DNA of 64,000 nt from Oreohelix idahoensis (taxonomy: Eukaryota > Mollusca > Gastropoda > Stylommatophora > Oreohelicidae). Made by a program: the position numbers and the translations under genes. Positions 24,161 to 32,725 of the stretch are shown one piece after another (the stretch's first letter is position 1; each line of letters begins with the position of its first letter). The notes below the pieces were generated by a model that saw nothing but the letters and a program-made list of their open reading frames with translations, was not told the origin of the DNA and searched no databases. Where the stretch lies: assembly GCA_024509875.1 (NCBI GenBank), contig JAMPIV010019876.1:1-64000 (forward strand), in the 5' to 3' direction.

Positions 24161-24836
24161 TCGATGCTGTCATAACCCAATCAATTGCTAGTAAGAAAAG
24201 AAATATCTATTTCCTTTACAGTTTGATATATTATATGTACATGTTCACAGAAAAGATATACATAAAATGTAAATTAAAAGATAGTTTACTTCACATCTTA
24301 GAATTCTTCAAAAATAATTAAGCCACAGGGTGGAAAATAATTACAGAAGCAAAAAGTTTTTCTTCTTCTCTGATCCATAACCGCCAACCGTCAAAGCAGT
24401 CAGTGGTCATCACGTCTGGTGTCGTCTTGTACGGCAGCAACAAATTGATTCCACTTTGCTCGGTCGGCGGCCATCCTTCGTACAGTGCCCCAACTCTGGT
24501 TCATTCTTTTCATCTCGGCTTCCACAGTTCTCCGCCAAGTTGTTTTTGGTCGGCCTCTCTTTCGCTTTCCCTCGGGGGTCCATAGCATAGCTGTTCTTGT
24601 GATGATATCAGGGTCCCTTCTGAGGACGTGGCCAACACAACTCCAGCGCCTGCTAGCTATGATGGCGTGCATGTCCTCCTGGTTACTCCGAATAAGTAGT
24701 TCTTGGTTGCTGATGGTGTTTGGCCAAAAGATTCGGAGAATTTTCCTTAGGCAGATTGTGTGGAAGGAGGACAGTTTCGACATTTCCTTTTCTGTTACTT
24801 CCCAGCATTCCGCACCATAGTGAAGCACAGAAAGTA

Positions 24837-25240
24837 CACAGCTCTCATAATAATAATAGCCCCTTCAGTCATAACTGACTATGGGAATGCGCCCCCGAGG
24901 TGGCAGACCTCAGCTGCTTATTTTCCTGGTGCTCCTTTCGACGTTTTCTCCTCTCCTCTGCCTGTTGTGTGAGCCTCTTTTCGCCCAACCTGAGGTGGCG
25001 CCGTAAATAGCATTGCCACTTAGTGCGATCGGCAGCTTCATCCTCCCATGTTGCTGGATCCATTTCCAGTGCTCTCATATCTCTTTTGCAGACATCTTTG
25101 AACCTCAGCTGTGGTCGCCCAACTGTTCTCTTGCCATCTGCTAATTGTCCGTAGAAGATATCTTTTGGGATGAGACCATCTTCCATGCGGCGAACATGGC
25201 CAAGCCAGCGAAGTCTGCGCTGTCTAAGCACAGCTCTCAT
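24837..25240 (-). mobile_element. Nested LINE fragment with 12-bp target duplication
   Basis: CACAGCTCTCAT occurs at 24837-24848 and 25229-25240. Between them a 380-bp insert carries a different LINE C terminus (RRLRWLGHVRRMEDGLIP, RTVGRPQLRFKDVCKRDM, WEDEAADRTKW) and a short (ATT)n tail in minus sense. The host LINE frame stops at this duplication on one side (RLYESC) and resumes on the other (SVLHYGAECW), proving the insertion. Confidence 0.9.
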
Positions 25241-25358
25241 ACAGTCTTAATATGGTCTTTGTGCCGTACTGGGAAGACTTCCAAATATTGTTGAGACTAG
25301 CAAAGAATGTTCTCGCTTTATTCATTCTGTTGTTAATGTCCTTGCTTGTTCCGCCGTC

Positions 25359-25596
25359 AGGTGTTACTATCTTCTTCTTCTTCTTCTTCCGTCCTTAGCC
25401 ACCGACCGTCAAAGCAGTCAGTGGCCATTACGCCTAGTGGCGTCTTAGGGCAACAGCAGATAGGTTTTCTTTGCCATTGTTTCCCATCATGCCTATTGGC
25501 GTCTTTAGGGCAACGGCAAATCAATCCATTTGCTGTTGTTTCTGTAATCAAAGTGACTGGCAAACGGGTGATCAGCCCGTTGGTAGGTGTTACTAT
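25359..25596 (-). mobile_element. Nested SINE-like insert with 12-bp target duplication
   Basis: AGGTGTTACTAT occurs at 25359-25370 and 25585-25596 and flanks a 214-bp insert with a (GAA)6-like tail in minus sense. The last 70 bp of the insert (CCGTCAAAGCAGTCAGTGG and neighbours on the plus strand) match the 3' end of the host LINE at 24366-24440. Sharing a 3' end with a LINE is how many SINEs are mobilised. No pol III head is obvious, so a deleted LINE copy is the alternative. Two related blocks (GTTGCCCTAA(A)GACGCC) inside suggest an internal duplication. Confidence 0.85.
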
Positions 25597-26439
25597 GCAT
25601 CCTAGGTAAGTTAATGTATCTGTCTGTTCTAACTTCTGGTTCCTTACTGTTATTGGCTCAGGATTGCCCACATTTAGTGTCATGACCTCTGTCTTCTTCA
25701 GATTTATGTTCAGGCCAACCTGCTGGCCATACTTATTCAGTCTATCGTTTTTTTTTCTTGGGTGCGTTGATGTGAATGCGCGAGTAGTGCAATGTCATCT
25801 GCATATTCCAGGTCTTCCAGTGTATAAAACGTTGTCCATCTAATTCCTCTTGGACTGCCTTCTGTTGTCTGGCGCATCACCCAATCTATGGCTGTCAAAA
25901 ATAATGTTGTTGATAAGGGGCATCCCTGTCGTACTCCTGTTTTCACTTCGAAAGTTACATTACTCAATCCAACACTGCATGTAAAGTTAGAACAGCGGAT
26001 TTTATGATGGAAACAATGCGGCTGGGAATTCCATAAGCCCTCACTATTTTCCATAGGCTGTCCCTGTGTATGCTGTCGAAAGCCTTTTCAAAATCAACAA
26101 AGTTAATGTATAGCTGTCTCTGCCATTCTGAGCACTGCTCTATAATGTTCCTGAGGGTGAATATATGATCTGCACATCTTCCGTTCTTTCTAAAACCCGC
26201 TTGTTCTTTCCTCAGTTTATGGTCAACTGCTTTTGAAATTCTCTGGATGATTATCCTGCCTAGTATTTTGCTGGGAACTGAGAGGAGAGTAATTCATCTC
26301 CAGTTGTTGCAGTCTGCACGGTCGCCCTTCTTGGACAATTTGACAATTATTCCTTTACGTGTTGTCTCAGTTTCCCAGACTTGTGCAAATAGTGGTTCTA
26401 ATAGTTCTACTGCTAGTTCAGGGTCTGCCTTGAATAACT

Positions 26440-26915
26440 AACTATAAGTCTGAAACTGAAACAACAAGCAAAGAGTAAAGCTACACTTAAAACTCTATCG
26501 TAGTGAGTACCATTGTTTAATAGATATATGCAAAACTGGTAGGAATTGCAGTGTTGAAGCCTCCACATTTTCGATATCTTTTTAACTGGATAGTGTAAAT
26601 GCCACGTATAATCAGATGGGGCCTTATAATGCACAGCAATGGGTGTTTCTAGTGCAGTGGCAAGTGCATATAATTAAACATCTGTACCCCAGGTTTTACC
26701 CTCTGTGATGTTACTTTCTAGAAGATACTGGGAAACGGTTATTGAAAGATAGTTTGTGAAAGCATCATAGTATTTTGAACTTGTCATATTTTCAATGGCG
26801 ACTTCTCTTATTCTGTTATAAAATTCTTGAGAAAGCACCACTTACTGACTGGTAGCCCGGAAAAGACAGTTCCATCACCAATTATTGTATCACGTTTTTG
26901 GCTTTCCGAGACATA
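26440..26915 (-). pseudogene. OTU-like cysteine protease domain of a Ginger1-like transposon
   Basis: Reading the minus strand after the mariner, the catalytic block of OTU proteases appears as GDG at 26879-26871 and, one frame over, CLFRATS (codons at 26869-26849), matching the family pattern GDGNCLFRA. Downstream come IREVAIENM, a TWGTDV block with ALATALETPI, and the catalytic-His region IYLLNNGTHYDRVL (His codon at 26505-26503). There is a frameshift at the catalytic Cys and an in-frame stop after TWGTDV, so it is dead. OTU domains cleave ubiquitin-type linkages. Ginger1 transposases are known to carry C-terminal OTU or Ulp1 protease domains, and an integrase relic lies upstream in the same orientation at 28236-29330. 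Confidence 0.78.
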
Positions 26916-28237
26916 CAATGGGATTGACATAAGTCTTGGGCCTGACCATGAAGGAGTCACAGGAGGAAGATGAAACTTGGCACATTTAAAGTTCATCATA
27001 TTTACACTGAATGTGTGAAGTACGCGTTTGTTTCTTCAATGGGTTTTCCCGCTACGGTGCACGGCGCAGTGTACCCTATTGACCGGATCTGCTGCACCAA
27101 AGATTTGACAAAACAATGGAAAAGAAGGAGGCCAAAGCTGTGATAAAATTTCTGATGTTTCAGGGAAAAACACCTACAGAAATACACAGGGAGATGGAAC
27201 CAGTGTTTCGTGATTCTTGTCCTTCATATACTTCGGTAAAAAACTGGTGTCAACAGTTTAAGTGCGGCCGCTCAAATGTTGCTGATCTGCCAAGATCTGG
27301 AAGACCAGCCTCAGAGTGCAACGATGAAAATGCAACAAGAGTGAAGAAAATAATTGACCAGGATCGAAAAATGACAGTTGTGGAGATAGCTAGTAGAGTA
27401 AAACTAAATGAAAGAACAGTTTATAGAATTTTACACAACAGACTGAACATGAGAAAAGTGTGTGCACACTGGGTTCCGTGACTGTTGACACGTGAACAGA
27501 AGCAAACGAGGGTAAATTGCTGTCAACAGTTGCTCAAAAAGTGTCAGTCAAAAAATGTTTGGGAGACCATAGTGACAGTAGATGAGACTTGGGTACACCA
27601 TTATGACCCCGAATCCAAAATTGCCAGCATGCAATGGAAAGCCCCGGGCTCCCCAACACCTGTCAAGCCGAGGGCGCAGAAATCTGCAGGAAAAGTGATG
27701 CTGGCTGTTTTTTGGGACGGCAAAGGTGTCCTTTTGAAAGATTATCTGCCTCGTGGCAACACAGTTAATGGACAGTACTATGCAGATCTTCTCACAAAAC
27801 TAAGAAAGGTTGTGACCAGGAAACGAGGGATAACGCGCACCCAAAATCTTCCTTTGCTTCAAGACAACGCGCCCTCTCACAAAGCACAGCTTGTGCAGCT
27901 AGCTGCCAACGATTTGAATATTGAAATTCTTCCATACCCATCATATTCTCCAGATTTGGTTCCATCAGACTTTTTTCTATTTCCAAATCTTAAAAAACAG
28001 CTAAAAGGAAATCATTTTGACAGCGATGAAGAGGTTATACTGGCATGTGATGACTGGTTTAGTTTGAGAAATAGGGTGTTCTACTCCCAAGGTCTTTTCA
28101 ACGTCAAGCAGAGATGGCAGAAGTGTGTCAATTCAGACGGTGGCTATAATAAAAAGGAATAAACACTATACAAAATGTCAGCTCTCTGTGACATGTCCTT
28201 CATGGTCAGGCCCAAGACTTATGTCAATCCCCTTGTA
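26914..28237 (+). mobile_element. Full-length mariner DNA transposon
   Basis: A 1320-bp element, 26916-28235, flanked on both sides by TA (26914-26915, 28236-28237). Terminal inverted repeats start CAATGGGATTGACATAAGTC on the left and CAAGGGGATTGACATAAGTC on the right (reverse complement), and the similarity extends about 45 bp through GACCATGAAGGA to GTCACAG. Size, TA target and inverted ends are standard for mariner. It interrupts the Ginger1-like relic: the reading frame of the host approaches from 28238 and continues at 26913. Confidence 0.95.
27116..28162 (+). pseudogene. Mariner transposase with one internal stop
   Basis: Two consecutive same-frame pieces, 27116-27481 (121 codons) and 27485-28162 (225 codons), are separated by one TGA at 27479-27481. 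The N-terminal half is a paired helix-turn-helix DNA-binding region (KNWCQQFKCGRSNVADLPR, GRPASE, NERTVYRILHNRLNMRKV). The C-terminal half has VTVDETWVHHYDP (first Asp), LLQDNAPSHKA (second Asp) and YSPDLVPSDFFLFP with the third Asp 34 residues between, the D,D34D signature of mariner. The stop falls directly after WVP in the WVPxxLT linker motif and looks like a CGA to TGA change. Total length (about 347 codons) is normal for the family. Confidence 0.93.
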
Positions 28238-29330
28238 CTTTCCGCTTTCGGCCAGCATGACACTTTTTTGGAGTAGGAATAACTAACATTTCACACTTGG
28301 ATTTCCCCCACTTAGCATTTGTGGGAATGAAATCTTTTGAGACTAAAGGCACAGCCATTTGGGAATTAAGAGACATCTGAGGGGAGCTAACATTACATAT
28401 TTTAGAATCGTGTGATGCTGGAAGGTTTTTTTCGTAATTGTCACTTTATAGAAATTTGTGTAGATGAAAATTTTTATCGTCCCTTCGTGTAAAAAATTTC
28501 AAGTTTGACTCATGGTGCATGAGAGTGTGACCACCAGACGTCTGTAAACTGTATAGGCTTCTGTCAGCAAAACTTTTACAGTTGTATAAGATCCATCCCA
28601 AGCCAAGTGACCTTTGTCTCCTTTTCTGTCTGCTCGCTTCAAATTGTACGATAACACTTCATCACCCTTTTAAAATTGGGTTTTGTAAGAATGTCGACGT
28701 TTATAGTCTTCTTTTTGTTTCTATTGAGCTTTTTTTTTATATATTTGGCCACCTCTTCAAATACTACTTCCTGAACATGTCTAATGCCATTCAGGTTGCT
28801 CTTGTAAGTCAGTGGGCTCAAACATACTTTCTTCAAGTCTTAAGTCAACTAGAATCTCATCATAAATTTCTGCGTTAGTTCTGTCCTCGTCATCAGCAAT
28901 GCAGTGTAGAGGTAAAACAGGCTTTCTAACATACATTATTTCATAGGGGCTTATACCAGTTGATTTATGTCTGGCTGTTCGAAATACAAATAGAATGCAT
29001 GTCAAAGATTTAGGCCATTTCTCCTGCTTCCTCTCAAGCACCCGTAACATTGAGCCTTAAATAGTTCTGTTATCTCTCTCTACAAGGCCATTAGTCTGTG
29101 GGTGATAAACAGAGGTAATGCGCTGTCGTGTGCCTGTTAGGTGAAAACGTTTATCAGAGACATCATTACAAAATTAGCGGCCTTGGTCATTTATTTATAT
29201 TTGAGCAAAACCAAATCGACATATAAGTTCATACAGAAATACAGCCACCTCTTCCGCAGTCTTTCGATGTATAAATTTGGCTGAAAGTGAACAAGATTTA
29301 CAATAACTAGTGAAGCAAGTAAGCAACATA
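28238..29330 (-). pseudogene. Ginger1-like integrase-type transposase relic
   Basis: The minus strand shows the second half of an integrase core: ELICRFGFAQI, NDQGR, a VYHPQTNGLVERDNRTI block with the catalytic Glu, then FVFRTARHKSTGISPYEIMY. It continues with KGDEVLSYNL and a GPY/F-like stretch (DRKGDKGHLAWDGSYT) and, close to the mariner, WGKSKCEMLVIPTPKKCHAG. The first catalytic Asp and the zinc finger are missing, probably lost where a LINE begins near 29335. Stops interrupt it. Combined with the OTU domain beyond the mariner, Ginger1 is the best reading; a diverged gypsy integrase is the alternative. Confidence 0.75.
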
Positions 29331-29334
29331 AGTC

Positions 29335-30010
29335 ACGAATATGACAACTATGATAATTAGCAAAACAGATGATAAACCCACATTAAAGATCAGCATAAAT
29401 GGGAAAATCCTGGAACATGTCCAGATCTTCTCATATCTTGGTCTTATAATAACAAATGATGGCAGATGTGAAACAGATATCAAGAAGAGATTAGGAGTGG
29501 CCAAAGCTGCTTTCAAAAACATGAGAAAAATTCTGGCATCTAAACGATTAGCTCACAAATTAAAACTAAGAATGATAAAATGTTATATAACTTCTTCATT
29601 ACTGTATGGTGTAGAAACATGGACAATGAATAAGCAATAAGAAGAAGTAATTGAGGCTCATTAGGTACGGATATACAGAAGAATTAGGCGCATCTCCAGG
29701 AAAGAGAAGAAAACAATTAAGATGGTCCTAGAAAACCTAGGAATGAAAAGAGAACTAATGAAGGAATCAACAACAGGCAGCTAAAATATTGGGCCATATA
29801 AAAGACTTAACACTTTTTCGAAGACCATAATAGAAAGGGAGATTTGAAGGCACACGTGCAAGGGGAAGACAGCGCTTAAGTGGGAAGATGACGTCAAGAG
29901 ATGGACAGGAAAGAGTCTAGCAGAGTGCACCATCAAGACAAGAGACAAGACGTTGGGGATCTATTACAGCCAACCTTCGATGTGGAGATGGCAGCAAATG
30001 ATGGTGAGTG
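29335..30010 (+). pseudogene. LINE fragment (post-RT region)
   Basis: Plus-strand frame 29341-29640 has VQIFSYLGLIITNDGRCE, KAAFKNMRKIL, KLRMIKCYITSSLLYGVE and TW, the YLG-to-YG.E.W block of RTE-like LINEs, and stops at 29638-29640. Related words follow in broken frames (RIYRRIRRIS, ENLGMKREL). No tail or target duplication was found. Confidence 0.75.
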
Positions 30011-30234
30011 CAAGAGTAAAAGCAGCTTATGTAGTGAAAGAATCAAGGGCTGTTCTATTAAGTGCCTCATATCTACTGACATATCCAAGAGAACCATCCT
30101 CTTTTATCAGGATAATTCACTTCAACAGGACGTGAAAAGGGGACATTTAGTACAATGGTAATCGGCATCTCTCTCCCATGATTGACAGAAATAGAGTTAG
30201 AGGATAGGTATTCTAGTCACACATTCATCCCTCC

Positions 30235-31470
30235 TGTTACGGGCTCGGGACCCCAGTATATTATGGGTGCTTCGATGACTTCTAGTATTTGAGGATGACC
30301 AAGTTATTATATGCGTATTCAGTTTATAGAGTCAAAGTCCCTCGGGTTCTTATCACTTTTGTAGGATTCCGTAATACTGTTCGTTGGTATCGATAATGTC
30401 TGCTTTAACCCTTGTGATACATTATGTGCTGAACATGTTTCATATTAAATATTCGACCCTTGACTGACCTGTATTAGTCTCTTGTCTTATTGATTATATT
30501 GGCAGTGTGAGATGCAGCGTGTTAAGACATTAATCATCACTGGTCATGATCAGTTGAATATTAACAGCATTTAACTCAACTCCGAATACGACAGTTGATA
30601 AGACCGTGATTTTTGACGACCCAAAATATTTAATTAGTAATTTCATACCATGAGCAGACACCAACTACATGGGAACAAAAGTCACATCACATTCATGTAC
30701 GATCTGTAAGAGTTCTCATTATTTCATAAACACATGTTCACAATCTCTATCTAGAGTTCTGGTTCAAGGTCAGTTCCTTTTAACGGCCAATGTCCTTTGG
30801 CATAAATTCAGAGGCTAACTAGACTTACTCCCGTCGCTAGTTTATACAATAGCCTTTTGCACTAGACTTAACTATCCTGCTAGTTCTGCAATACACTTAT
30901 TATGCTAGGCTTACGTCTACTGCTAGTCGTCTAATATCCGTTACACTAGGCTTACGCTTGCCGCTAGCTATACAATATCTATCTATACTAGTCTTACACT
31001 ATTGCTAGTACCGTAATGTTCCTTTGGCATACCACGCCAGGCTAATCTGCCATAATTATGCAAACTGCGTTATTCCTACGACGACTTACGTTTGACTCAA
31101 GAAATACACTGCTCAATTGGCTTCCCAGCCACACAATTAAAAAGTGGTTATACCACACAATATCAGTGGCAATGGCCACACTTCTGAAACACACTGCCGT
31201 TCGGGTCAAAACCCACAAGTCGAATGACGTTACCAAGACATACGCGTCATGCATAGTGATATGAATACTACGTCGTTAATATATATTCAATTGCGATGTT
31301 CCATGGTGCAGCAATCCGAGTGTGATCAAAACTCAAATGCATGCACACATGCAACAATCATCGACATCGGTCGCGGAGATATATCTCTATTCGATTGAGG
31401 TGTTCCATGATACAGCCATTCGGATCGACGTCAAATCCAAATGTCTGTAATCATGAAACAATCCTCAACA
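30235..31470 (-). repeat. 3' LTR of element B
   Basis: Starts TGTTACGGGC and ends ATCCTCAACA on the plus strand. A purine-rich tract (31471-31484, AGTGAGGGGGATGA in element sense) lies directly before it, as expected for the plus-strand primer. It contains a tandem array at 30793-31053 and two diverged direct repeats of about 80 bp at its element-sense start (about 31289-31370 and 31392-31470). Confidence 0.95.
30793..31053. repeat. Tandem array of about 43-bp units inside the LTR
   Basis: Five units each contain CTAG(A/G/T)CTTAC and, 8-9 bp later, GCTAG, with AT-rich spacers. The outer edges also repeat (CCTTTGGCAT twice). The same array is in the other LTR at about 38982-39242. It could be a regulatory array; that is inference. 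Confidence 0.7.
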
Positions 31471-31654
31471 TCATCCCCCTCACTTCCAAACGTGACACTT
31501 GTGGCACGGATGATAGTGATGGAGAAGACGCTCGTCTCCCGAATATATTAATATTAGTACTACCTACTTATAAACATCATACTCATTAAGTAGACACATT
31601 AAATGTTATAACATTAATAATAGCACTTGTCAACATGGTGACTAAAGAGTTAAT

Positions 31655-31815
31655 TCAATTTCTTCTCAGAGAAGTTGCACGATAAAAGATCTGCCAAGTT
31701 ATTGTCTGATCCAGCAATAGGCAGAATCGTAAATGAAAATTCTTGAATCAACAAGTACCATCGGTGTATTCTAGCGTTACGCATTGTTCTAGCTGTTATG
31801 TAAGTAAGAGGACTA
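31655..31815 (-). pseudogene. Element B RNase H, C-terminal part
   Basis: After the nested LINE the minus strand resumes with SPLTYITARTMRNARIHRW, LLIQEFSFTILPIAGSDN and ADLL, the end of a Ty3/gypsy RNase H domain, then a stop at about 31655. It continues the frame interrupted at 32500. Confidence 0.85.
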
Positions 31816-32502
31816 TAATAATAATAATAATAAATTCTTTAAGCGCCAAACACGGCGCATAAGGCAGAAACCAGTGCTCTCCAGGTTGTTCGTTGTGACG
31901 CCACTCCTCTTAGCTCTTGCACATTATTTAGGCCCAACGTTCTTCCTTCTCTTATTATTGTTCTTCTGAGTGTTTCTTTTGGTCTTCCTTTTTTCCGCTT
32001 ACCCTCAAATCAGGAACCCAAGTGAGCGCCTGTAGTGGTATTCTGTTGTTTTGCATTCGTAGGACATGACCGATATATGACCATCGTCTTTTCCTTATAT
32101 AGTCGGAGACATATTTCTGCCTAGAGTCTTCTCTTATTTGTCGATTAGTCTTGAATTCTTTCCAACTGATGTTCATGAGTTTTCTAAGACATTTGTTCTC
32201 GAATGTATTCAGCTTGTTCTCCAATGATTTTGTTATTTTCCAACTCTCACAGCCGTATGTTAACACTGAGATAACATTTGAATTAAACAGACGAAGCTTG
32301 GTATGTATATTCAATGATCGTAATTTCCAAATGTTAGATAATCTATTGAAGGCGCTAGCTGCCAAAGCAATTCTAGTATGGATTTCTCTTGTTGTGTCAC
32401 CATCCTGAGTCATTTTACTGCCTAAATAATTGAAACTTTCAACTTTCTGTAGTTTTTCCCCGTTCAAGATGATATCAAAGGTCTCGTTAGAAAAGTTCAT
32501 AG
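31816..32502 (-). mobile_element. Nested 5'-truncated LINE in the RNase H of element B
   Basis: The insert ends in minus sense with a (TTA)6-like tail (plus 31816-31834) and carries a 181-codon C-terminal LINE frame, 32500-31955: VESFNYLGSKMTQDGDTTRE, NVISVLTYGCESWKI, KCLRKLMNISWKEF, RRWSYIGHVLRMQNNRIP. The RNase H codons on both sides meet at ATAGTC, which is present on each edge (target duplication of at least 6 bp). The frame is intact, and the host LTRs are almost identical, so this is a very recent insertion. Confidence 0.9.
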
Positions 32503-32725
32503 ACTATGGTCTGTCATAATGTAAAAGTGCGTGCCGATGAGATATCTTGACAGCTTCTCCAGGCACCAGACCATCGACAGGAGCTCACGTTCACCTGTCG
32601 CATACTTTTGTTCAGCCGGAGTCAGTTTCCTCGACACATAGAAACATGGATGGAGTGTTTCCTTGTAACATTGCAGCAAACAGCCACCCATGGAGTAACT
32701 CGAGGCATCTGATTGAAGTATTATG
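32500..32725 (-). pseudogene. Element B RNase H, N-terminal part
   Basis: The frame 32691-32497 has MGGCLLQCY, HPCFYVSRKLTPAEQKYAT, ERELLSMVWCLEK and FYIMTDHS, where it meets the nested LINE. It is one base out of frame with the RT ORF that ends at 32721; the segment in between reads as the QSDASSYS active-site strand. Confidence 0.88.

Larger units (their letters stand above)
24366..26430 (-). mobile_element. RTE-like LINE, 5'-truncated, carrying two nested insertions
   Basis: Minus-strand order: RT from about 26430 to 25737 (FVDFEKAFDS in the upstream part, GVRQGCPLSTTLF, and catalytic YADDIALLAHS), then the YLGCIVTP block at about 25600, DINNRMNKARTFFASL at about 25320, LHYGAECWEV at 24828 and the C terminus GHVLRRDPDI, GKRKRGRPKTTWRRT, ending with a stop at 24400. 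A (GAA)n-like tail follows at about 24366. The frame has some internal breaks in RT. The two interruptions (24849-25228 and 25371-25584) each have a perfect 12-bp duplication and, if ignored, the conserved blocks read on in order. The clade label is from motif style. Confidence 0.85.

Noticed and set aside
30793..31053. Regularly spaced repeats resembling a CRISPR array
   Set aside because: The units are diverged tandem repeats inside a eukaryotic LTR, without unique spacers or cas genes.
31042..31264. ORFs of 68-70 codons on both strands, repeated at 39231-39468
   Set aside because: They repeat only because they lie in the two LTRs of element B, and both strands are open by chance.
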